Positions 32,983 through 41,633 of a stretch of DNA of 64,000 nt are shown here, piece after piece; the stretch's first letter is position 1, and each line of letters starts with the position of its first letter. Source of the stretch: Saprospiraceae bacterium. GTDB taxonomy: Bacteria; Bacteroidota; Bacteroidia; Chitinophagales; Saprospiraceae. Made by a program: the position numbers and the translations under genes. The notes beneath the pieces were generated by a model. That model did not search any database. It had not been told where the DNA came from and saw nothing but the letters and a program-made list of their open reading frames with translations. Location: positions 1 to 64,000 of the forward strand of contig JALHOZ010000020.1 of NCBI GenBank assembly GCA_022842725.1, written 5' to 3'.

Positions 32983-35139
32983 ATGAAAATTAAATTTCTA
33001 GCCCTTCTTTTATGTCTTACAAACTTTGTATCAGCACAAAATTCAAAATTTGTTAATGTTTTTATAGGAACGGATGGAACCGGACACACTTTTCCCGGAC
33101 CGTCTATGCCATTTGGAATGGTACAACCTGGTCCGGATAATAAAGGTTATGGCTGGAACTACACAAGTGGTTATCAGTACCGGGATACTGTGTTATTGGG
33201 ATTTTCGCAAACACGATTTAGTGGGACAGGCATCAATGAAATGGGAGATATATTGTTACTTCCCATCAACCCTAAAAAAGATAAATTCAAAAACTCTTAC
33301 TATAAAAATACCGAGATCGGAAAAGTGGGTTATTACGCATTAACAAAAAAAGATGATGTAAAAGTTGAGCTTACTTGTTCAGAAAGAGTTGCTTTTCATC
33401 AATATACTTTTCCCGAAAAGGAAGCACAGGTTTTGGTTGATTTTCAACACGGCTTGCGATTTGTATTTGATGAAAATAGTCAAAAAGGATTAGTGATTGA
33501 AAGCGATGTAAAGATTGAAAACAATACCACCATTTCGGGCTATGTTTCTACTGAAAATTGGGTTAACCGTAAATATTTTTTTACATTAACTTTTAATCAA
33601 CCTTTTTATAATTCTACCCTGATTGAAAAGAAAGAAAATGAAAAAGCACCAAAATATTTGCTGGATTTTTCCTCAGTTAAAAATAGGGTACTTAAGGTAA
33701 AAATTGCCTTGTCATCAGTTTCTGTTGAAGGAGCAAAACTCAATTTAAAAACGGAAATTCCGCACTGGGATTTTCAAAATGTATATCAGAATAATCTCAA
33801 ATTATGGGATAAATATTTAAGCAGAATAAACATTGAAGCACCTGAAAAACAAAAAGAAATATTTTATACTTCGCTATATCATTTATTTTTACAACCTTCC
33901 AATATAGCCGATGTCGATGGAAAATACAGAGGTATAAATGATGAAATTGCTATTGCACCAAATAATGAATATTATTCTACACTTTCTATTTGGGATGTAT
34001 ACAGAGGTGTGTTTCCATTGTTACAAATTTTGGCTCCGGAAAAAATTAATGGGATTATTCAGACTATGATTATTCATCATAAAGCCAAAGGATTTTTACC
34101 CATATGGACAGCTTGGGGACAAGATAATTATTGTATGATTGGCAACCACGCTATACCCATGATTTTATCGGCTTATCAAAATGGTTTCAGAGGTTTTGAT
34201 GCGCATGATGCCTTACAGACAATGGTGGAAACTTCTACCATCTCTCACATCAATTCAGATTGGGAATTATACAATCGATTTGGATATTATCCTTTTGATA
34301 AATTAGACAACGAAGCAGTATCAAGAACTTTAGAAAGTGGCTATGACGATTGGTGTGTTGCGGAAATGGCAAAAATAATGGGAAATAAAGAAATTGAAAA
34401 GTCCTTTACCAAAAGAGCCCATTATTACAAAAATATTTATGATAAAGAAACAACTTTTTTCAGAGGCAAAGACAGTAATGGAAATTGGCGATCACCTTTT
34501 AATCCACTGATGGCAACTTCACCCTTAAATAATCCGGGTGATTATACAGAAGCCAATGCGTGGCAATATTTCTGGACACCTACACAATTTGACATAAACG
34601 GAGTAACTGAACTCTTAGGCGGAAAAATTAAATTTACTGAAAAGCTAAATGAATTTTTCACTACCAAAGCAGTGAATCCCGACAAGTTTCTGGGACAAGA
34701 AGCCATGATTGGGCAATATGCCCACGGAAACGAACCAAGCCATCACATTATATATTTGTTTGCTTATAGTAATGAACCTAAAAAAGGTCAGAAATACATC
34801 AATCAGGTAATCAATGAATTTCACAACAATACACCAGATGGTATGATAGGAAATGATGACTGCGGACAAATGAGCGCATGGTACATTCTTTCCACGCTGG
34901 GGTTTTATCCTGTCAATCCTGCCAATGGCGAATTTGTTTTAGGAAGTCCGCAGGTAAAAAAAGCAACTATTCATTTGACAAATAACAAAACCTTTACCAT
35001 AGAAGCCGAAAAATTTTCTGAACAAACTATTTATAATGAAGTCCGATATGTAAACAGCAAAAAATTCAATGCACCTTTTATTAAATATACAGATATTATA
35101 AATGGAGGAAAGTTAACTTTTGAAATGATCGATAAATAA
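32983..35139 (+). CDS. GH92 family glycosidase (alpha-mannosidase-like)
   Basis: A 718-residue secreted enzyme with a signal peptide (MKIKFLALLLCLTNFVSAQ). The N-terminal beta-sandwich has FIGTDGTGHTFPGPSMPFGM and VQPGPD; the catalytic (alpha/alpha)6 barrel has SIWDVYRGVFPLLQILAP, GNHAIPMILSAY and the signature GNDDCGQMSAWYILSTLGFY. GH92 enzymes are calcium-dependent exo-alpha-mannosidases acting on N-glycans or yeast mannan by inversion; the precise linkage cannot be read from sequence. Length is typical (700-760). It starts 26 bp beyond the last attC-like site and is convergent with the AraC gene (4 bp between stops). Confidence 0.9.
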   Translation: MKIKFLALLLCLTNFVSAQNSKFVNVFIGTDGTGHTFPGPSMPFGMVQPGPDNKGYGWNYTSGYQYRDTVLLGFSQTRFSGTGINEMGDILLLPINPKKDKFKNSYYKNTEIGKVGYYALTKKDDVKVELTCSERVAFHQYTFPEKEAQVLVDFQHGLRFVFDENSQKGLVIESDVKIENNTTISGYVSTENWVNRKYFFTLTFNQPFYNSTLIEKKENEKAPKYLLDFSSVKNRVLKVKIALSSVSVEGAKLNLKTEIPHWDFQNVYQNNLKLWDKYLSRINIEAPEKQKEIFYTSLYHLFLQPSNIADVDGKYRGINDEIAIAPNNEYYSTLSIWDVYRGVFPLLQILAPEKINGIIQTMIIHHKAKGFLPIWTAWGQDNYCMIGNHAIPMILSAYQNGFRGFDAHDALQTMVETSTISHINSDWELYNRFGYYPFDKLDNEAVSRTLESGYDDWCVAEMAKIMGNKEIEKSFTKRAHYYKNIYDKETTFFRGKDSNGNWRSPFNPLMATSPLNNPGDYTEANAWQYFWTPTQFDINGVTELLGGKIKFTEKLNEFFTTKAVNPDKFLGQEAMIGQYAHGNEPSHHIIYLFAYSNEPKKGQKYINQVINEFHNNTPDGMIGNDDCGQMSAWYILSTLGFYPVNPANGEFVLGSPQVKKATIHLTNNKTFTIEAEKFSEQTIYNEVRYVNSKKFNAPFIKYTDIINGGKLTFEMIDK

Positions 35140-35143
35140 AAAT

Positions 35144-35992
35144 TTATTTAACTTTATGATTAATTCTAAATGCTCTCGGAGACATTTGTTTCTTATTTAG
35201 AAAAACTCTGTTAAAATAACTTAAAGATTCAAATCCACAAGAATAGGCTATGTTATTTATATTTTCTTCAGAGACTAATAATAGTTTACAAACTGCGTTA
35301 ATCCTTAAATCATTTAAATAACTTGAGAAGGTAATGGTTGTTGTTTTTTTAAAAAATTTACAAAAATTACTTTCTGTCATATATACCATACCAGCTACGT
35401 CTTTTAATGAAATTTTATTTGAAAAGTTATTCTGTAGAAATATACAAACCTTATTTATCCTGCTTTCAGTTTCTTCATTGATTTGATATTTATTAATTGT
35501 TGAAGAAATAGGTGTATAACTGCATCCGGATAAAAAAGATAAAACATTAAACAAAGCAATCATTTTTTCAACTCCCGTATAATTTACAACATGAAACAAT
35601 ATTTCTTTGATATTTGATGGATATTCTGTGATAAAAAGCCCGTAATTTGATTGTTGAAAAAGTTGTTTTAAAGGAAAAAATTCTTTAAAGTCAATTATTT
35701 TTTCTATAAAATCAACAGGCATTTGTATTACTATAGCTTCAAACTCTTCATTGCCAGTGGCCTTTCCAAACCAGGTGTGAGGCAAATTGGGTCCAATTAA
35801 TACAAAATCATTGTCACAAAATTCTTGATTACTATTCCCTATCAATCTGATGCCATTCCCTTTAACAATAAATGTAAGCTCATATTCCGGATGAAAATGC
35901 CATTTAAAATCAAAAGTCGGTGTAGTATATGCAAATGCATAAAAACTGGAATGTTTTAAACTACTGCTAATATCTTCTAAAATGGGCTTCAT
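35144..35992 (-). CDS. AraC-family transcriptional regulator with cupin sensor
   Basis: A 282-residue regulator. The N-terminal half is a cupin sugar-binding fold (FDFKWHFHPEYELTFIVKG, with HFHPEYE, then NLPHTWFGK). The C-terminal 100 residues are a double helix-turn-helix: RINKVCIFLQNNFSNKISLK, then VAGMVYMTESNFCKFFKKTT and SYLNDLRINAVCKLLL, ending with SYFNRVFLNKKQMSPRAFR. This class usually activates sugar-use genes when a ligand binds the cupin. It is divergent from the gene at 36131 (about 140 bp between starts), so it most likely controls the PhyH-TIM-MFS-GH127 operon. Confidence 0.9.
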   Translation of the reverse strand: MKPILEDISSSLKHSSFYAFAYTTPTFDFKWHFHPEYELTFIVKGNGIRLIGNSNQEFCDNDFVLIGPNLPHTWFGKATGNEEFEAIVIQMPVDFIEKIIDFKEFFPLKQLFQQSNYGLFITEYPSNIKEILFHVVNYTGVEKMIALFNVLSFLSGCSYTPISSTINKYQINEETESRINKVCIFLQNNFSNKISLKDVAGMVYMTESNFCKFFKKTTTITFSSYLNDLRINAVCKLLLVSEENINNIAYSCGFESLSYFNRVFLNKKQMSPRAFRINHKVK

Positions 35993-36092
35993 AAACCTAT
36001 ATTATACCTTTATAGACTGTAAATATAATAGAAAATTCAATATAGTATTAGTAATGGATAAAATAAGTTTATTTTAATCAGCGCCGGAGGTC

Positions 36093-36100
36093 TAATTTTG
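36093..36100 (+). promoter_or_regulatory. -7 box TAATTTTG for the sugar operon
   Basis: Exact TAnnTTTG match in the AraC/PhyH divergent region. It overlaps the alternative TTG start at 36098, which argues that translation begins at the ATG at 36131 instead. Confidence 0.5.
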
Positions 36101-36130
36101 TATAAAATTTATAATCCAAATTTCATTAAT

Positions 36131-36958
36131 ATGCAATCAGTACCTTTATCAATTAGTTCTTTTTTAGACAGTTCCTATCAACTTACTCAGGAAAATATCG
36201 ATTTTTATCAAAAAAACAGATATATTAAGTTAAAAGAAGTATTGAATCAGGAAATAATTGAGTATTTTAACCTTGCTATTTCCAAACAGGTAAATGAAAT
36301 GAACCAGGAGAAAACTGCACTTGATGAAAGAACAACGTATGGTAAAGCTTTTTTGCAATTATTCAATTTATGGGTAGAAAATCCAATAGTAAAGGAATTA
36401 ATTTTTAGCAAAAGAATTGCCAAAATAGCATCAGATTTAATGGAAGTTGATGACGTTCGTTTATATCACGACCAGGCTTTGTTTAAGGAAGGTGGTGGTG
36501 GTATAACACCATGGCACGCCGACCAGTATTATTGGCCTTTAGAAACAGATAAAACCATAACTGCCTGGATTCCGTTACAAGCGACACCCTTAGAAATGGG
36601 TCCGTTGGAATTTAGTGCAGGAAGTCATGCTATTATTGAAGGACGCGAATTGGAGATTGGAGACGAAAGCGAGGAAGTTATTCAAAAAAAATTACGGGTT
36701 ACAGATTTTAAGCACGTTATTGAAGCTTTTGATCTGGGTGAAATTAGTTTTCATTCCGGTTGGGTTTTCCACCGTGCGGGAGCCAATGTCACCAACGACA
36801 TGAGAAAGGTAATGACCATCATTTACATGGACAAGGACATGATTTTAAAGAATCCTGAAAATAAAAATCAGTTAAATGATTGGAATACATGGTGTCCGGG
36901 GGCAAAAGTTGGGGAGGTTATAAACTCTCCAATCAATCCAATTTTGTATTCTAAATAA
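36131..36958 (+). CDS. PhyH-family Fe(II)/2-oxoglutarate dioxygenase
   Basis: A 275-residue protein of the phytanoyl-CoA dioxygenase family. The iron triad is visible: H129-A-D131 (TPWHADQYYW) and a distal His at about 214 (WVFHRAGANVT), with the 2-oxoglutarate-binding Arg likely in the following NDMRKVMTIIYMD segment. These enzymes hydroxylate small molecules; the substrate is probably a sugar or sugar acid here, given the operon, but that is inferred. Start chosen at MQSVPLSISS because the promoter box overlaps the upstream TTG. It is the first gene of an operon with the isomerase-like, transporter and GH127 genes (1-bp gap to the next). Confidence 0.85.
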   Translation: MQSVPLSISSFLDSSYQLTQENIDFYQKNRYIKLKEVLNQEIIEYFNLAISKQVNEMNQEKTALDERTTYGKAFLQLFNLWVENPIVKELIFSKRIAKIASDLMEVDDVRLYHDQALFKEGGGGITPWHADQYYWPLETDKTITAWIPLQATPLEMGPLEFSAGSHAIIEGRELEIGDESEEVIQKKLRVTDFKHVIEAFDLGEISFHSGWVFHRAGANVTNDMRKVMTIIYMDKDMILKNPENKNQLNDWNTWCPGAKVGEVINSPINPILYSK

Positions 36959-36959
36959 G

Positions 36960-37802
36960 ATGGACTTAAAATATATTTGTACTTTTTGGGGTTGCGAAAA
37001 TCAATCAGCAAAGGAATTTCTTTTCAATGTAGTACGTAATGGCTATCATGGGGTAGAAATAAATTTTCCTGAAGATACCGGGTTTATAATTGAATTTATC
37101 GAAGAACTAAAAAATATCAGGAATACTATAGATCCTGATTTTATGTTCATTGCACAACAAGTGTTATCGAATAAAAAGGAAACGGTAAATGAATATATAA
37201 AAAGGATTCAGGAAAGATTAGGATTTTTGACAACTTTAAAACCCGATTTTATAAACTCACATACGGGCAAAGATTTTTTTGAATTTAGTGATAACTGTAA
37301 AATCATTGAAACCACTGAAAATATTTCCGGGAAATCCGGAATTCCAATTTGGCATGAAATTCATCGGGGTAGGTTTTCATTTCATCTGAAAACACTTTTA
37401 CAATACTTGGAAGTTTACCCGGAATTAAAACTTATTGCAGATTTCTCTCATTTCTGTGTAGTTTCAGAAAGTAATTTAGATGATCAGAATGATTTACTTG
37501 AAAAAATTTATCCTAATATAAAACATATTCATGCCCGCATAGGATTTGAACAAAGTCCGCAAGTAAACAATCCTTTTGCTCCGGAATGGGAAAACTTTTT
37601 ATTACAATACTCACGATGGTGGAAAAGTATAATTGAAGTCCAAAAAAACAAAAATAGTTCGTTTATGACAATTACGCCGGAATTTGGGCCATTTCCTTAT
37701 ATGCCTCAGGAACCCTATACAAAAAAAACTCTTGCAAATCAATGGGAAATAAATCTTGAAATGAAAAATTATTTACAAAATAAACTTTTTACGAATGTAT
37801 AA
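36960..37802 (+). CDS. Sugar phosphate isomerase/epimerase-like TIM-barrel protein
   Basis: A 280-residue cytoplasmic protein of the xylose-isomerase-like AP_endonuc_2 superfamily. The strand-end residues fit: YHGVEINFPEDTG, PDFINSHTGKDFF, GIPIWHEIHRGRFSF (His/Glu metal ligands), LKLIADFSHFCVV (Asp-His), and IKHIHARIGFEQ with a final ITPEFGP Glu. Known members isomerise or epimerise sugars using divalent metals; the exact substrate is not readable. It starts one base after the PhyH stop and overlaps the transporter start by 8 bp, so expression is tightly coupled. Confidence 0.8.
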   Translation: MDLKYICTFWGCENQSAKEFLFNVVRNGYHGVEINFPEDTGFIIEFIEELKNIRNTIDPDFMFIAQQVLSNKKETVNEYIKRIQERLGFLTTLKPDFINSHTGKDFFEFSDNCKIIETTENISGKSGIPIWHEIHRGRFSFHLKTLLQYLEVYPELKLIADFSHFCVVSESNLDDQNDLLEKIYPNIKHIHARIGFEQSPQVNNPFAPEWENFLLQYSRWWKSIIEVQKNKNSSFMTITPEFGPFPYMPQEPYTKKTLANQWEINLEMKNYLQNKLFTNV

Positions 37803-39162
37803 CTACAATAAATATTATATTTTTTTTATTTCTTTAAGTGCTGCATTTGGTGGATTGTTATTTGGATATGACACAGCTGTAATTTCAGGTGCAATTGGAA
37901 ATTTAACCGAATTTTTTGATTTAAGTCCGGTTGAAACCGGCTGGGCTATTTCCAGTGCATTAGTAGGGTGTTTAATCGGTTCTTTTTTTTCAGATTATTT
38001 GAGTAATCAATATGGAAGAAAAATAGCAATGATTATGAGCGCAGTTTTTTTTATGTTAAGCTCTATAGGTACTGCGATTCCGGAAACCTTTACGTTTTTT
38101 GTAATTTTTCGTATCGTTGGAGGTGTCGGAATTGGTATAGCTTCAATGGTTGTTCCAATGTATATTGCAGAAATTGCACCTCCTGATAAAAGAGGTGCTT
38201 TAGTTGGAAACTATCAATTAGCTATTGTTATCGGAATTGTTGTAGTTTATTTTGTGAATTATTTTATTGCTCTCCAGGGCGATGCTAACTGGAACTTGAA
38301 TATTGGCTGGCGTTGGATGTTTGGTTCCGAAATCATTCCCTCTGTGTTATTTTTGTTTTTTTTATTTTTCATTCCGGAGAGCCCAAGATGGTTATTCCAA
38401 AAAGGAAATTCATCTAAAGCAGTAAGTGTCTTACATAAGTTAAATAATCAAGAAGATGCACTTATAGTGCAAACCGAAATTCAAAATTCTTTGGGTAAAG
38501 ATGATAAAAATCACTGGAAAAATTTAGCAAATCCAATATTCAAAAAAGCCCTTTTTGTTGGTTTTGGACTTTCGGTTTTACAACAATTGACAGGAATTAA
38601 TGCTATATTGTATTACGCTCCGGAAATATTTAAGAGTCTCGGCAGTTCGACGGATGTTTCATTAATGCAAACCAGCATTTTAGGGGTTGTAAATTTAATA
38701 TTCACTTTATTGGCCATTAAATTGGTAGATAAAATGGGAAGAAAACCATTACTCTATATCGGTTCAATAGGCATGTCTGTTTCTCTGGCAACAGTTGGAT
38801 TATTTATATATTATGAGTCAGTAGGTAATTGGGTTTTACCTTTTTTGTTACTATTTATGGCTTCGTTTAGTATTTCCTGGGGACCAATAGTTTGGGTGCT
38901 TTTATCGGAAATATTTCCAAATAAAATAAAAAGTTTGGCTTTAGCCTTAAGTGTTTTTATCCAATGGGTTGCCAATTTTGTCGTAACACAATTTTATCCT
39001 GCTATAGTTGATAATCAATGGTTAAAAGATAATTTTAAAGGTGCCTTTCCTTTTTATATGTTTTCTTTAATCTGTTTTTTGTCATTAATTTTTGTGTGGA
39101 AAAACATTCCTGAAACCAAAAATAAAACCCTTGAAGAGATGGATAAATTATGGCTTAATTAA
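37795..39162 (+). CDS. MFS sugar transporter (sugar:H+ symporter family)
   Basis: A 455-residue inner-membrane protein with 12 predicted segments. Sugar-porter signatures are clear: GGLLFGYDTAVISGA in helix 1, the loop 2-3 motif SDYLSNQYGRKIAM, PESPRWLFQKGN after helix 6, QQLTGINAILYYAPEIF in helix 7, VDKMGRKPLLYIG between helices 8 and 9, and PETKNKTLEEM at the end. It resembles XylE/GLUT-type monosaccharide symporters. In this operon it likely imports the sugar released by the glycosidases, since no SusC/D pair is present. It begins inside the end of the isomerase-like gene (8-bp overlap). Confidence 0.9.
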   Translation: MYNYNKYYIFFISLSAAFGGLLFGYDTAVISGAIGNLTEFFDLSPVETGWAISSALVGCLIGSFFSDYLSNQYGRKIAMIMSAVFFMLSSIGTAIPETFTFFVIFRIVGGVGIGIASMVVPMYIAEIAPPDKRGALVGNYQLAIVIGIVVVYFVNYFIALQGDANWNLNIGWRWMFGSEIIPSVLFLFFLFFIPESPRWLFQKGNSSKAVSVLHKLNNQEDALIVQTEIQNSLGKDDKNHWKNLANPIFKKALFVGFGLSVLQQLTGINAILYYAPEIFKSLGSSTDVSLMQTSILGVVNLIFTLLAIKLVDKMGRKPLLYIGSIGMSVSLATVGLFIYYESVGNWVLPFLLLFMASFSISWGPIVWVLLSEIFPNKIKSLALALSVFIQWVANFVVTQFYPAIVDNQWLKDNFKGAFPFYMFSLICFLSLIFVWKNIPETKNKTLEEMDKLWLN

Positions 39163-39206
39163 AATATGAATTTTATTCAATAATTACCTTAAATAATCAT
39201 ATTCAA

Positions 39207-41114
39207 ATGAAACTTATACAAAGCTTAGTTCTATTATTAATGAGTACAATAACATTGGCTCAAACAAAACCTGTAGAAAAATTTCAATCTTTACCATTTG
39301 GAGCGATCAAACCAAGAGGTTGGCTCAAAGAACAAATGCAAAAGGATGTTGATGGCTTTGTTGGTAATCTCGACCTGATTGTTCCTGATTTAATCAACGA
39401 CCCTATTTATAGCACAGGTCGTTTGCAAAAACACTCAAAAGTAAAAGATTTAGGTAATCACAAAGAAGGGGATGTCGCTGGCGACGAGCAATACAAATGG
39501 TGGAATAGTGAGACCCAATCCAATTGGTGGGATGGCTATTTGCGAAATGTTTTTTTGTTAGAGGATAAAAAGGGTATTGAAAAGGCAAAAAAATATGTTG
39601 AAAATATTTTGGCGACACAAGATGAAGACGGTTATATAGGTATTTACGATAAGGAATTACGTTATAATTTCAGTTCAGAAAATGGCGAATTATGGTCCAA
39701 AGCCAGTTTGTATCGAGGTTTGCTGGCGTATTACGAATATACCAAAGATGAAAATGTTTTTACAGCAGTCAAACGGGCTGTGGAAAATGTCATGGAAAAT
39801 TATCCTTTCTACGCATCCAGTCCGTTTTATTCCGGGACGTCCTTTAATGGAGGTGTATCTCATGGATTAACGTTTACAGATGTTTTAGAGCGAATGTATT
39901 TTCATACCAAAGATGAAAAATATAGAGATTATGCCTTGTTTCTCTATAAAGATTTCTCAAATACCTATCAATCTGAAGCAGATGTGCAATTAAAAAATAT
40001 TTTGGATCCGGGTTATAAACTTAAATCACATGGTGTACATACCTTCGAACATATCAGAACTTTGATTATAGCAAAATATGCAGCCGAAAATTCAGAACTT
40101 ACTAATGCTTTGGATATTTATTTAGAAAGAATAAAAAATGCCACAACTATCAGTGGTGGAGCCATTGGCGATGAGTGGATTGCTGAAAGAAACGCAGATG
40201 CTACTCATATAGGATATGAATATTGTTCGCTACAAGAGTTGATGGATAGTTATAGTCTGTTGTTTCAAAAAACAGGAAAAGCCAAAATAGGAGATGATAT
40301 AGAAAATATTTTTTACAACGCAGCACAAGGTTCAAGAAATCCTAATCATTCTTGTATTGCCTATCTAAAAACCGATAATTCTTTTGAAATGTTGGGTACT
40401 AAAAATGGTGAAACAGAACCCGATAGAAAACAAACCCGTTACAAATATTCACCTGCTCATCAAGATGTTGCCGTGTGCTGTAACCCAAATGCAGGCAGGA
40501 TTTCGCCTTATTTTGTACAAAATTCCTGGATGAAAGAAAACGAAACTACTTTTGTAGCTGCGCTCTTAATGCCTAATGTTTTAGAATCATCTGTCAACGG
40601 AAATATTGTTATCATAGAAAATATTACGGAGTATCCCAACCAAAAAGAATTTAAGTTTAAAATAACCCAATCAAAACCTTCAGGTTTTACTTTAAAAATC
40701 AGAAAACCAACTTGGGTAAAAAAGATAAAAACAAATGAAGTGTATAGAATTGAAAACGATTTTATAGTAATTGAGAGGACATTTTTTACCAGTGATGTTA
40801 TAAACCTGTCTTTTGAAACAGAAATACAGGTTAAAAAAGATAATATAGGTTCTCATTACTTTACTTATGGTGTTTTGCTTTTTGCATTGCCCATCAAAGC
40901 AAAAGAAATAGTGGGTAAAATTTATTATACCAAATTTACAGATTTCACCTACGAACCTTTTTTAAAAACAAGATATCTGTTTAAAAACAACGAAAAATTT
41001 AGATACAAAAATGGATTCATAAAAACCAAACTAATAAATCAAAATACTAATAAAATTGAAAAAGTGGAATTAATTCCAATAGGAAAAACAATTTTAAGAC
41101 AAACAACATTTTAA
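39207..41114 (+). CDS. GH127 family beta-L-arabinofuranosidase-like glycosidase (DUF1680)
   Basis: A 635-residue secreted enzyme with a signal peptide (MKLIQSLVLLLMSTITLAQ). GH127 catalytic features are present: E323 in GDEWIAER, E338-Y-C340 (HIGYEYCSLQE), and C424-C425 (VAVCCNPNAGR). In characterised GH127 enzymes such Glu and Cys residues bind zinc and the Cys is the nucleophile. The (alpha/alpha)6 barrel region has KWWNSETQSNWWDGYLRN. Family members release beta-L-arabinofuranose or related sugars; the exact specificity is not certain. It is last in the operon, 44 bp after the transporter. Confidence 0.85.
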   Translation: MKLIQSLVLLLMSTITLAQTKPVEKFQSLPFGAIKPRGWLKEQMQKDVDGFVGNLDLIVPDLINDPIYSTGRLQKHSKVKDLGNHKEGDVAGDEQYKWWNSETQSNWWDGYLRNVFLLEDKKGIEKAKKYVENILATQDEDGYIGIYDKELRYNFSSENGELWSKASLYRGLLAYYEYTKDENVFTAVKRAVENVMENYPFYASSPFYSGTSFNGGVSHGLTFTDVLERMYFHTKDEKYRDYALFLYKDFSNTYQSEADVQLKNILDPGYKLKSHGVHTFEHIRTLIIAKYAAENSELTNALDIYLERIKNATTISGGAIGDEWIAERNADATHIGYEYCSLQELMDSYSLLFQKTGKAKIGDDIENIFYNAAQGSRNPNHSCIAYLKTDNSFEMLGTKNGETEPDRKQTRYKYSPAHQDVAVCCNPNAGRISPYFVQNSWMKENETTFVAALLMPNVLESSVNGNIVIIENITEYPNQKEFKFKITQSKPSGFTLKIRKPTWVKKIKTNEVYRIENDFIVIERTFFTSDVINLSFETEIQVKKDNIGSHYFTYGVLLFALPIKAKEIVGKIYYTKFTDFTYEPFLKTRYLFKNNEKFRYKNGFIKTKLINQNTNKIEKVELIPIGKTILRQTTF

Positions 41115-41633
41115 AAAAAAGATTTCTGCCGTGGTATTACTAAAAGCGGGACTCTACAGCTTCGGTGGGCATTTTTGTAAGGTTAAACTTTAATTCTTCG
41201 ATTGAACTTTTGTATTATTCTCCCTTTACTTCTTCACCTGCCTTTTTTGGGGTCTTGTTTGCTTTTGTTTTTTGAATTTCATATATTTTTCACAGCGTTT
41301 TCAAAAGGATTTAGAACGAAAAATGGTTATGCATTGGTTTTGTTCTTAAACCCGAGAAGCGTCGATGAATGCTGCTGAAAAAAAATAAAAAGGTCATTAA
41401 TAATTTCATATATTTGTCACAGCAATTTCAGAATAATGTATTGATGGTTTTTTAATAATCAAGAGCCTTTCTGATTACTCTGAAAGGCTCCTGAAGGCAC
41501 GGGAAGGATTTGTCCCCTCCTATATGTTTTGTAGTATTGTGTTGCAAATATACCGAAATTTAAAGAAAATTCGTGAAAGATTTGACGAATTTTGGAAATT
41601 TGTTAAATCTATCTGTACTTCCATCAAAATGAA
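41115..41633. other. Intergenic stretch at the trailer end of the CRISPR array
   Basis: No gene supported. It contains two direct copies, 21 of 22 bases, starting AATTTCATATATTTKTCACA at 41275 and 41402, and a 9-bp stem GAGCCTTTC/GAAAGGCTC (41463-41490). The latter could end transcripts from either side, but lacks a T-run. The trailing-side repeat at 41634 is intact; I see no degenerate copy beyond it. Confidence 0.5.
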
